Source: Cryptomeria japonica (Eukaryota > Streptophyta > Pinopsida > Cupressales > Cupressaceae). Taken from it: a stretch of DNA of 64,000 nt. The DNA lies in assembly GCF_030272615.1 (NCBI RefSeq), contig NC_081405.1, positions 570,955,095 through 571,019,094 of the forward strand. The letters run 5' to 3'. A program made the translations under genes and the position numbers. Shown here piece after piece: positions 44,824 through 55,398 of the stretch. Numbering within the stretch: the stretch's first letter is position 1; every line of letters starts with the position of its first letter. Under the pieces are notes generated by a model that worked only from the letters and a program-made list of their open reading frames with translations, did no database searches and was not told the origin of the DNA.

Positions 44824-46327
44824 ATGGATTTCAAGAAGAAAATGAAAATCAAAGAGCAAGGCATGGGAGAATACTCTTTAGAACCATTGTGTTTAGCCAA
44901 CTTACAAGCATCGCCTAAATCTCATGGATTACCTATAGCATCAACACATCAAGAAACACAGCCCATCACCAAGTTTGATGGCAAATTCATCCAACTAGGC
45001 ACTCTAGCACATGAATCAGAGGAAAAAGACATCCTTAGTTGGCTATACAAGGATGAGGAAGAAGACAGAGCGGCTACTATGGAAGTAGCTATACCAACAC
45101 ACCTGTATTGAAAAGGCTACTTAATCATGCAACAAATGGGATACAATGGCAAAGGACCTATCGGCAAATGTTAGGAAGGCGTCATAGAACCATTAGATCC
45201 TCCTTCACAATTTAGTGAAGACAAAACAGGATAGGGCTATGAACACACTCTACCACCAAGGAAGACACCAAGCAAATACCAAAAACTTCAGTGGAAAGAA
45301 AAGAAGAAATACAAGGAGCACTCATGGCAAGAAGCACTATTTGAGTCAGTAGAGACAATATGCAAAGGACGTGAATATCAAGAATGAAAGCAACATCAAG
45401 AGAAGCCCATCAATCAAAAGAAGGAAGCATCTACTACAGAAGTACATCATGTTCAAGCACCAATGTCAGACAAAAAGGAATCACCTCCTGATAACATCAT
45501 TCCTCCCTAAGGAGAGACAGTATATGAACAAATGCAAAAAGTGGAAGCAGGATCCGACACAGAATCAGAGAAAACTATTAGACTTGTATCAATCATCAAA
45601 GACCTATTTTCACCCTACAACATACTCGTCCACAACACTACCAGAATCTGGGATAATACCTCTAAGACTGATTCAAATGACTATGAATGGGGCAGTTGTT
45701 CTAATGTTACTGAAGATATTACTGCAAATGACAATCATAAACCCATCTCTCAAGAAGAACATGACACAGAACCTAGAACCTAGATTACTTGAATTTGACC
45801 ATAGAATATCTATGACACCAAAGAAAACAAGCAACAACATTACGAGAAAATCTACATAGAAGATGATACCATCGAAGACATCGACAAAATCATTAACTTC
45901 TTTAATATCCTGACCAACCATGATAATACCTCCATCCTGACACTTATAGCAACTAAACTTGATCTGCCTAATGACTCCTTACCACTTATCTTTCTTGACC
46001 TCATAGACTGGGATGAACCTAAAACTCATGACATACCAATTTTCCTGAATAATGAATCCATTATCCATTACTTGTGTACTATTAACCCAGAAACAGACTC
46101 TACCAGTGAACAAAGTAATGACATCTGCAATCAGGGGAGTGCCAAGTCTCTCAGTCACAAAAATGAACAAAATAAAGGATCTACTGCTAAAAACTAGTCA
46201 ATGGCAGCAATAGATCACAAAAAAAGTAAAAATAAAGGATGCATTTGAGGGTGAAAACCTTTTTAAGGCACCTAAAGATGGGCGACTTGACACTCTTCCT
46301 GAACATTATCAGGAGCAATCACCCATA
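44824..46327 (+). pseudogene. Element E protease-RT linker with G-patch-like motif
   Basis: Coding remnant in several open pieces (44824-45111, 45532-45783). It contains KGYLIMQQMGYNGKGPIGKC near 45115-45170, the G-patch-like motif seen also in B, then a long acidic linker toward RT. Confidence 0.55.
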
Positions 46328-47750
46328 TTGATTGAGCCCACTCAATCAATCAACATTGGTACAAAAGAAGTAGCCAAAAACATACACCTTGCAGAATCTT
46401 TGACAGCAGAAGAAAGATCAGAGTTTATCCAATTTTTCAAAGAAAAGAAAATCAACTTTGCTTGGTCATATGAATATATGCCCGGGATTGATCAACATCT
46501 AATCATGTATCACTTGTCTATTACTCCAGGAGCTAAGACTGTTAAGAAAAAATTGAGGAAAATGAATCCACATGTAGCACTCATGGTCAAAACTGAGCTC
46601 AAGAAACTATTAGACGTCAGATTTATTCGACCTATAGACTATGCGGAATAGATTTCCAACATTGTGCTAGTTTCCAAACTAGATGGCAGTATCAGAATAT
46701 GCACTGATTTTAGAGATGTCAACAAAGCCTGTCCAAAGGATGACTTTCTTTTGCCCAGTATCAACATAATTGTGGACCTCACAACAGGCCATGCAATCCT
46801 ATCACTAATGGATGGTTTTTTCAGGCTATAATCAAATCAAGATAGCCCCCGAGGATCAAGATAGAACAACATTTACCTATCCTTGGGGAATGTATTGTTG
46901 GAATGTCATGTTGTTTGGCTTAAAGAATGTAGGGGCAACTTATCAACGAGCAATGACAACAATCTTTCATGACATGATGCATACCTTCATGGAGGACTAT
47001 GTGGATGACTTACTAGCTAAATCATTTACCTGGGCAGAACATTTAAGCATCCTAGAAAAGATTTTTGAAAGATTGGAGAAATTCCAAGTCAAGCTCAATC
47101 CTAAGAAGTGTGTCTTCGGGGTTACATCAGGCAAGTTACTAGGCTACATAGTTTCAACTAAGGGTATTGAAGTGGATCCAGTAAAGGTACAAGCCATAAT
47201 GGAGATGCCACCACAAAAAAAACATCAGCCAACTCAGATCTCTACAAGGACGGCTCCAGTCAGTCAGGTGATTCATCGCTCAACTAGCAGATAAAAGTCT
47301 ACCATTCAACCATTTGCTACATAAAAGTGTACCATTCAGATGGGAAGACAAATGTGCAGAATCATTCTATCAAATCAAGTAGTATATGATGAACCCACTA
47401 GTTCTAGTACCACCAATAGCAGGGAAACCACTTATTCCGTACATATCAACAACAAATATATCACTGGGGGCATTATTGGCACAAGAAGATCAACAAGACA
47501 AGGAACGAGCTATCTATTAAATCAGTGGGACATTAAATGCATACAAAATCAACTATATATTCATTGAGAAGGCTTGCCTAACAGTGGTATTTGCTTCTCA
47601 AAAGTTCTGGCATTACATGCTAGCTCACACAATCAAGCTCGTAGAAAAAATTGATCCTCTCAAATATTTACTCAGCAAAGCAGCTCTTATAGGCAAATTG
47701 GCTAAATGGGCCATGATTCTCAGTGAATTTGATATCCACTACATAGAGCA
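46328..47750 (+). pseudogene. Element E reverse transcriptase, two homopolymer frameshifts
   Basis: The N-terminal half (46328-46811) runs from AWSYEYMPGIDQ through IRPIDYAE (stop) to RICTDFRDVNKACPKDDF. An extra T in a T-run at about 46815-46820 shifts the frame. The second half (46812-47294) has FSGYNQIKIAPEDQ, LFGLKNVGATYQRAM and the catalytic YVDD. An extra A in an A-run near 47213-47220 shifts it again, after which the thumb and connection region continues to about 47750 (WHYMLAHTIKLVEKIDPLKY). Reverse transcriptase of the Ty3/gypsy Tat type; not functional as read. Confidence 0.8.
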
Positions 47751-48240
47751 ATGAGCTATCAAGGGACAAGCAATTGCAGATCAACTAGATGAAGCACCAC
47801 TACCTAGAAAACAACCAATGGAGATCGAATTTCTGGATAGGGATGTTCTTGCTATTTCCACCAAACAATGGACCCTATACTTTGATGGATCCTATACTCA
47901 ACATGGCTCAGGTGCTAGCATTTTGTTCATCACTCCTAACGGACACACCATACCAAGATCATATAGGCTCATGTTTCCATGCACAAATAATGTGGCTGAA
48001 TATGAAGCTCTGGTTATAGGCATTAAAATGGTCCTAGAATGGAGAATCACAGAATTAAAAGTCTACAGAGATTCACATCTAGTCATCAATCAAATCAATA
48101 ATGATTATCAAATGAAGGACGACAAGTTACTACTATACAAATGAATGGTGGATGATTTCAAACAATATTTTGTGCACATCACCTTTGAGAAAATACCAAG
48201 GCTGGACAACAGAGCAACCGATGCAATGGCTACTATCACT
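47751..48240 (+). pseudogene. Element E RNase H
   Basis: Open from 47818 to 48144. The three acidic catalytic positions are visible in WTLYFDGSYTQHGSG (D), NNVAEYEALVIG (E) and VYRDSHLVINQI (D). RNase H removes RNA from the RNA-DNA hybrid during element replication. The piece downstream to 48240 is coding-like with stops. Confidence 0.8.
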
Positions 48241-49619
48241 TCACTAATATAAATTCCAGAGCAATAGAGTAGTTATGAGTTTCTAGTAGAGCAACTGTTC
48301 TCCCCAGCCTATGACCATTCTGATTTAGATGTTATCTATGCCTTGACTGGTTCTGACTCTTCAATATATGGACCAATATACGACTATCTTAAAAGCAATA
48401 TCCTACCCATTGACCCATCCCAAAACCAAAAATGCAACTTTATTTGGCAAGCCACCCGTTATACTCTCACTGCTGACAATTTGTACTGTCGAGGTCTAGA
48501 TGGTACTCTTCTTCATTACCTTGATCGTAATGAATCTAACTCTACTTTACAAGAGCTTCATGAATTTATTTGTGGCACACATTCAAGTGGTCCTACTCTT
48601 GCTAAGAAACTTCTATGAATGGGATATTACTGGCCAACAATGGAAAAAGGCTCTTACCATTTTGCAAAGAAGTGTCCTGAATCCCAAATCCATGGCAATC
48701 TTATACATGCACCAGCACGGGAACTGCAGCCATTCACAACATCCTGGCCCTTTTGCCAGTGGGGACTAGAGTTAGTAGGAAAAATTCATCCTTCATCTTT
48801 AAATGGACACAAGTTCATTATAACTACAACATAATATTTTACCAAGTGGATTGAAACGATCGCCATGACCACAGTGACTGGGAAAAAGATTGCCTATTTT
48901 ATTCTTAATTATCTAATCTGGAGATATGGCATTCCAAGTTCCATCATCATAGATAATGGATGACCTTTCAAGAACCAATATGTGTGAGAACTATATGAAA
49001 AATTCAAAATCCAACATTGTTTCTCTACACCTTACTACCCATAGGGGAATGGTCAAGCAGAAGCATCCAACAAAACAATATTGAAAATCCTAAAGAAAAC
49101 AGTGAATGATGTAGGCAAAGATTGGCACGTACAACTCAATCCAACACTTTGGGCATACAGAACTAGCATTTGCACACCTACAGGAGCTACACCATATTCA
49201 TTGGTATATGGATCAGAAGCAATTTTACCCCTCGAGGTGGAAATTCCATCTCTTAGAGTCTCTTTGAAAGCCCTAATTCCAGATGAAGAGTATCTAGTCA
49301 ACCGACTGCAAGAGCTAGAACTTCTTGATGAGAGACACCAACATGCCTACACTCACTCAAAGCATATCAGCAACGCATGTGTAGAAGCTACAACCACAAG
49401 GTCATTCCCAGAATTTTTTAAATTGGTGACCTATTACTCAAGGAAAATCCTAGAAATCAACAAGATCGGGAAAAGAAAGGGAAATTTAAACCTAACTGGT
49501 TAGGTCCCTATGTCATCATACCAGCCTATGGTTCAGGTGCTTATCAGCTAACAACTTCAAAAGAATATGTGCTCAATGAACCAACTAACAACAACCATCT
49601 AAAGAAATACTATACCTGA
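48241..49619 (+). pseudogene. Element E integrase
   Basis: Open pieces at 48343-48618, 48619-48834 and 49081-49503. The zinc domain has LYCRGLDGTLLHYL, HEFICGTHSSG and GYYWPTMEKGSYHFAKKCPESQ; the second cysteine of the CxxC is Ser. The core shows WGLELVGKIHPSS, then the region of the second catalytic Asp (IIIDNG, then a stop), then NGQAEASNK with the catalytic Glu, and a C-terminal part ending near 49619. It splices element cDNA into host DNA. Several TGG-to-stop type changes and a lost zinc ligand mark it as dead. Confidence 0.8.
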
Positions 49620-51000
49620 GTAGTCTAATGCATGAAAAAAAATTAAAAAAATATATCAAAAAAATAAAAAAATCAAAAAAATCAAAAATCAACAAAAAGC
49701 AAATAAAAAGGTACAATAAAAGAAACTAGTGAAAACTTGGCAACAGGCGCTATTGTGAGAGGACAACTCCTCTATCTATCTATACTCACAAGTCATTATA
49801 TCCACAGTCCAGCACTATTGGCCATCGTCCCACATTTATCGCATTATCCAGGACATACTTAGCGTAGTCACTATCATGGTTTATCCACAAATAAATTCAC
49901 CATATCCCACCATGGCTTGGTAATCACTATACATATCCACATTAAGAGGAAAAATCAGATAGGGGTAGCATTGATCAAAACTTGCGGTACTTTTAGAACA
50001 TCAAAAACTTGCAGCAAATTCAGACAATCATATCCAGCAAACAAATCAACAATCACACAAACAAACATTGATCACTTAAAAAGATTCACAAAACATGATG
50101 GATGATTTTCTGAAGTATCAAATGTTTACATCTTGCATGAAGTTTTGACTATTTTGCGCTTGAACTTTTTGAACTATTGGATCCTCTATATTTTCTCAAG
50201 AATGCATCTAGCTAGAGAAAGTCATGGGGACTCTAATATTTTTTTTAGTTTTCTGTCTATGAGGCGATCACTTGTACTATGCAAATACTTGTCATGAGAC
50301 GTGATTCACAGCATATCACTAAAGACAGGATTCCATTTTGCACATACAAATGGTTAAATCTTATCTGTTTATACGCAATCTGCACTCAAATCATCCTGGT
50401 TCAATTATACCTTGATGCTTGTGCTATCTTGCCAAATCAAAAATCATGTAAATTTTTCTCAGGTCATTATGGTTCAATTATACCATTATGCTTGTATAAA
50501 TTTTCAACATATCCCAAACAAATCAATGCACAATGATGACACCTACAAAGAAAGCAAAAACATGTGACTATACAGGGATGACAAACAAAGAATGAGGATG
50601 CTCAAATTAGTTGCATATCATTTTAAAATTAGTTGCATATTATTTTAAAATTAGTTTCATATCATTTTACAATTAGTTGCATATCATCATCATACATCTC
50701 ATTTTTCAAGATACATCTCACAACATATCATATCATAGATCTCATTTTCAAGATAAATCTCACATCATATCATTATCATACATCTCATTTTCAAGATACA
50801 TCTCATAAATATCATGCATTATCACATCATATTCATCGCATCTCAAATCACACTACATCTAATCATTGCATCATCATCATAGAAACATCAAAATTATATA
50901 GAAAGCATCATCCATAAAACATCACATGAGGCTCAAAGAAAATGGTGTCATATATATATCTCAAAAATGATCAAAATACAATCGAGACAGAGTCTCTTAG
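49620..51000. repeat. Element E spacer with A-rich tract and short tandem repeats
   Basis: This lies between integrase and the antisense ORF. An A-rich run covers about 49636-49720. From about 50606 to 50690, about four units like ATTAGTTGCATATCATTTTAAA repeat. From about 50690 to 50815 a second unit, containing ACATCTCATTTTCAAGATA, repeats three times. No gene is supported. Confidence 0.6.
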
Positions 51001-51068
51001 GTATGACTATCTCCTAAGGGTGACAGTCTCACAGCAGATGTCCTAGCACCTAGATCTCTAGGTGGATC

Positions 51069-53005
51069 CTATCTAGTAGGCCCTATCACACCTCTGCTCT
51101 CTGTCCTCGACCTAGTCTCCCTGGATCGGCTAGATCTCGATGCTATAAAATTTGAAACTTGGCGCTCCTTGGACACCACATCCTCATAATGCCTCCTATA
51201 GTACTCTACCTCCTTGGCTCTCAAAGCCACCTCTCTCAAGGTATCTCTCATCGAGCCACCCGTCGCCGCTCTCTCCAAAGCCTCAGCTTGACCCAACCAC
51301 TCCAAAACTGTATCTCGCTCTGTGGACAACTGTGTAATCTACTGCTGATGTGCCAGTAGCTGTGTCTACAGGTGCTGCACTAATAACTGCAATGACCTAA
51401 TTTGCGTGTCCTCCTGGTGCATCGGAATCCACATCTGGATGGGTACCTGTGAAGTGGTACCCCCTATCCCTCCCCCTATCCTCGGTGTTGGTGGAGGTAA
51501 CACATTAGACCTCCTCCTCTAAGTCGACCGTCTAAACTCACTAGTCCCTCCGGCTGCTACTATCACCTCTCCTACTCTCTCCTCACCCCCAACTCCAATA
51601 GCCAAACCTCCTCTCCCTCTATCCACCACAGTTCACCACACTACTCTCTCCAACCGAATCCCTCTATCACCACCATCTCCACCCCTATCTCCACTCCTCC
51701 CCCGATCTCCACCCTGATCTCCTCTCCTCCCTCAATCTCCTCTCCCTCTATCCCCTCGTCGACCTCGGCCACCTCATCCACCATCCCCACCTCCCTCATC
51801 TAGCTCCACTCCATCCTCTCTCCATCTCCCTAGCCTCTCGGGCTGCTCATCATCCTCATCATCATCAAAAGCGGGAATCATCTCCACTAGATCTGATATC
51901 CTAGCCATAGCATATGCCCCAAATAATGTGCCAAACTCATCGGTCATCCCTGCATCCACTATCCCATAAGCATAGTCCCATATCTGGCTAGCTAAGTGGA
52001 AGAACTCCTCAACCACCGTCGCACTATCAATAGTGGGTCCCCACTCTGGTACATCCTGTCTCCATCGAGCATACAAACATGCTCCCTATGGAACCCCCTG
52101 TTGATGACCATATTGTCGCAACACCCGACTATGTAGGAATCTCTCAATCACAAAGGGCGTCTGCCCTATCAAAAATCAGGACATGTAGACATAGGGCATC
52201 TCCATCCCATCCTCTACCCATACCTCGCACTCCAAGTATGGTGTCCAGATGACCATATCAATATCATCTAACACTGTCCTCCAATGCTCTACTTTGCCCA
52301 GCTTACGCTGGACAACTATCCCTCAATATCCATATGCATATGCGCACTGAGCATGCCTATCTCTGTCTGCAAGTGGCCTGGCTGTGAGAATATGCTCCCA
52401 CGCCCATACCTATTGTAGTGTAACTCCAGTTGATAGACTGCTATACCCCAAGTAAACCACTTGATGCAGATCCCTGTATAAGTGGGCCAGCATAGTCGAC
52501 CCCCATGCGAGTCAGCAACCCTGTGTCACCATGTCCTCCAGAACCAACCCCCATCCTATTGCCAATCCCTTTGACCTACGGTCAAGACATAAGAAACCAC
52601 CTATGAATCATGCTAGCACTAATGGTAGAGGAGCGTAATCCAAATCAATGAACTCCTGCCAGGGGATCTCATATCCGCAAATTGTATCATCCTGTAAAAT
52701 TCGGCGAAGAGCCTCTATCCCGCCCTCCTCTGTCTGCTCATAAGGTAAAAGTGCACCTACTATAGGAATCTACAAAATCTGGTAGCAATCCTCAGGTGTC
52801 ACTATGATCTTACCTATCACCAAATGGAAGTTGTTCATGTCACTATGCCACCTCTCGGCCAACATTGTCAATAAACCTCAATTAATGATAAACCGAGGCA
52901 TCTATAACAAAGAGGATAGGCCACACCTCTCAATGATATCCCTGTCACCCTGTGTCAATCATGGTATCAATGACCATGGTCTTGGAAATCACTCTCGTGA
53001 CTAAA
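51069..53005 (-). pseudogene. Element E antisense ORF: plant mobile domain protein with helical C-terminus
   Basis: Read on the minus strand in one frame from the edge of element F to the stop after 51069. Order: PMD core (AERWHSDMNNFHL, IVTPEDCYQIL, GGFLCLDRRSKGLAIGWGLVLEDM, AWGSTMLAHLYRDLHQVVYLG, VWAWEHI, ...QTPFVIERFLHSRVLRQYG), the domain end PEWGPTIDSATVVEEFFHLASQIWDYAYG, an acidic DDDEDDEQPE patch, a Gly/Arg/Asp-rich linker, and a C-terminal helical stretch (TVLEWLGQAEALERAA...REVALRAKEVEYYRRHYEDV). About ten stops interrupt it, most at sites where PMD proteins have Trp or Arg, and no frameshift is needed. PMD proteins include MAIN/MAIL1, which act in genome stability and silencing in Arabidopsis. 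The N-terminus is cut off by element F. Confidence 0.75.
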
Positions 53006-54224
53006 TGTAGTGTCCTAAAATTGCGACACTTGCAATTTCGACTGCATTTCGGTCTTCACGATGGCGACGCAACATGCAACCTGAATGGAGACCCCGAAAC
53101 CTGATTATGACACTAAAAATTGCATTTTTCAAGCACCCTGGCCTGAACCTCCTTGCACCTTGCTGTCCCAGGAGGTGGGACCAGAGCGCCCAGCGCCCTG
53201 GTCCTTCAGGACCAGGGCCCCCAACGCCCTGGTCCCTGGGTCCTATTTTGGGCCCGGTCTCTTTTGGACTTCGGGTCTTTTTGTTTGCAATTTGGAAATT
53301 AACTTTCCCTGGTTGGCCTAAGGTCGGGAAAATCAGTCTATCAGCCCTAAATGACAAGTATATAAACTACATTTTCCTCTTTCATTCGATATGATGGAAA
53401 AGGCGTGGAAACTATACTCAAGCATTCAAGCATTCAAGCATTCCTTCAAGCAATTGATCATTTCAAGTCTCCATTCAAGGCTAAGTGTTGCATTCAAGAC
53501 AAGGATTCAACTATTGAAGAGGAGATCACATACTACTACAACATACAACATACAACATCTAAACCTTCGCATAATAAGGATACAAACATCCTTAGAACAA
53601 GGTATTAGTACTTGTTTTACAGTCATTTACATTTACAGCACTTGCTCATTTCTTGGTTAATTCCAAAACTGGGGTTTGACCTAAAGGCAAACCCCTAATC
53701 CCTAACCCCCCAATCGTCTTCGCTTTTCTGTGTGTAGGTTGCAGGTACGCGGCTGAAATTGAAGATCTGGAATCCTTGTGCAGAGACGAACGGATCCCCC
53801 TTCGTTTCGCAGATTTTTTGGAGGACCGTGGCGTCGGGCGCCATCGTCCCGACAACTTTTGCTCAAATTTGCAGGACAGCGCCGTATCGACATTTTACTA
53901 CTAATTCCAGGTCCGCAGCTTCATACTATATCCCTAACTCAGTTTATAAGCGAATCTTTATCACTTTCTATGCATTTCTAGCTCAATTCCTCTATGCACA
54001 TTCTTTACAAAAGAGGGTAGCCTTGCTGTCTTAACCCTTGAAACTCATTTAGCATCCAATCTTGCATTGTGTGGGATTGGATTTTGTGGGTTTCAACCCC
54101 TCTTTTGAATGTAAAGTCTCTCCCCTAAGTGAAAACCATCAACCCTAGTGAATCTCCCTTCTCTCTCCTCGGAGTTGGAAGAGGGTAGAGCAACTAGGGT
54201 TCGATCGTGATTTTCCGCTTTACA
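53006..54224 (+). repeat. Element F LTR 1
   Basis: 1219 bp, TGTAGTGTCC...TTTACA. A GC-rich segment (about 53150-53240) has repeats of GCGCCC...CTGGTCC, and a hairpin lies at 53823-53849. Confidence 0.85.
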
Positions 54225-54227
54225 TTT

Positions 54228-54246
54228 TGGTGAACCCGACGTGAAC
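54228..54246 (+). promoter_or_regulatory. Element F primer binding site, unit 1
   Basis: TGGTGAACCCGACGTGAAC begins three bases after LTR 1, the same site as in element B. Confidence 0.85.
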
Positions 54247-55398
54247 ATCCTTTTTGATTTTTCATGCTTAGATCTGAAAAAATTGATTACATTTCCATGT
54301 TTGATCTTTTGCGAAATTTTAGAGGTGATTGCATAAAAACCCTAAAATTTCTTTTTAGTAATTAAGCTTGTGAAATGTTTAAATGTTAATGCTTGTTTCA
54401 GATCTATCCTTCTATTACAAATTATCAATTCATATTTGTGCTCTAATTTTGAAAATTAAGTGGTTAAGTGTCAAAACCCTAATTTTTGAAACCTTCTTGA
54501 TTCAACCTTTGACTGACAATTTCACTGATCAAAACATCTCCAAATCAGCTGTAACTTTGGATTCCGCAATAAAATCACAATATCTTTCATCCTTGAAAAT
54601 TTGGAAAAAAGTTGCGAGGACGGTGTGCACTCCGAGCGCCATCATCCCCGACATTTTTTCTGAAATTTCGGGAGCGAGATCTTACTGTATTTTCCTGCTA
54701 AAATCCAGAATTTTGGCTGATTTTATCAATTTTAACACCTTCAAAATTATAGTCAAAGTTGGTCTTGTGATTGCTTGGATTAAGGCTTTTAAACATTCAA
54801 AAATCATTGAAACTGAAATTTTGTGTCAAAATTGTGTTCTTACTATTCTAAATCTGAAAAGTGTGTTAACATTCATTAAAAATTTCAGTGCTTTATTCAA
54901 ATTCTTGCATTTTGTGACTTTTGAAATTAAGTGCTTAATTACAACAACTTTGGATTTCCATTTTCAAAATTGAATTTTGCGTGAAATTGAGTCAACTTTT
55001 GAATTTCAAAACTTGCATTGCTTTTGGCATTCCCTCTAAAATCATAAAATTCAAAATTTCAGTTTCCCTCTCTTTTTCAAAATTCAAATTTTGCATTTTT
55101 TGACAATCTGGGTAGGGTTCAATTTTGAGACTGCAACTTTAATTTGGCCTATCTACAGATCGTAAAATCACTCAATTTTTTCAGATTGGCTTTAAAATCA
55201 TCATACCTTTCATCCCTGCAAATTTCGAAAAAAGTTGCAAGGACCGTGTTGCACTCCGAGCGCCACGGTCCTGGACATTTTTTCCGAAATTTCGGGAGAC
55301 TGTCGTGATTGCATTTAACAGCTTAAATCCAGAAGATTGGCTGATTTTACTGAAAATTGCTACCTCTAAAATCAAAATTTTCTCTCCTTCTCTAGTGC
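54247..55398 (+). other. Element F leader, unit 1, with two hairpins
   Basis: 1.15 kb leader. Two inverted-repeat hairpins lie at 54596-54670 and 55220-55292. A long frame at 54383-54973 is Phe/Ile/Lys-rich AT-driven sequence without domains and is not called a gene. Confidence 0.7.

Noticed and set aside
53074-53394. Frames in the F LTR (also 59320-59562)
   Set aside because: They cover the GC-rich LTR repeats, lack domains and differ in frame between LTR copies.
54383-54973. 196-codon frame in the F leader
   Set aside because: The product is dominated by Phe, Ile, Leu and Lys from AT-rich sequence, and the matching leader of unit 2 breaks the frame.
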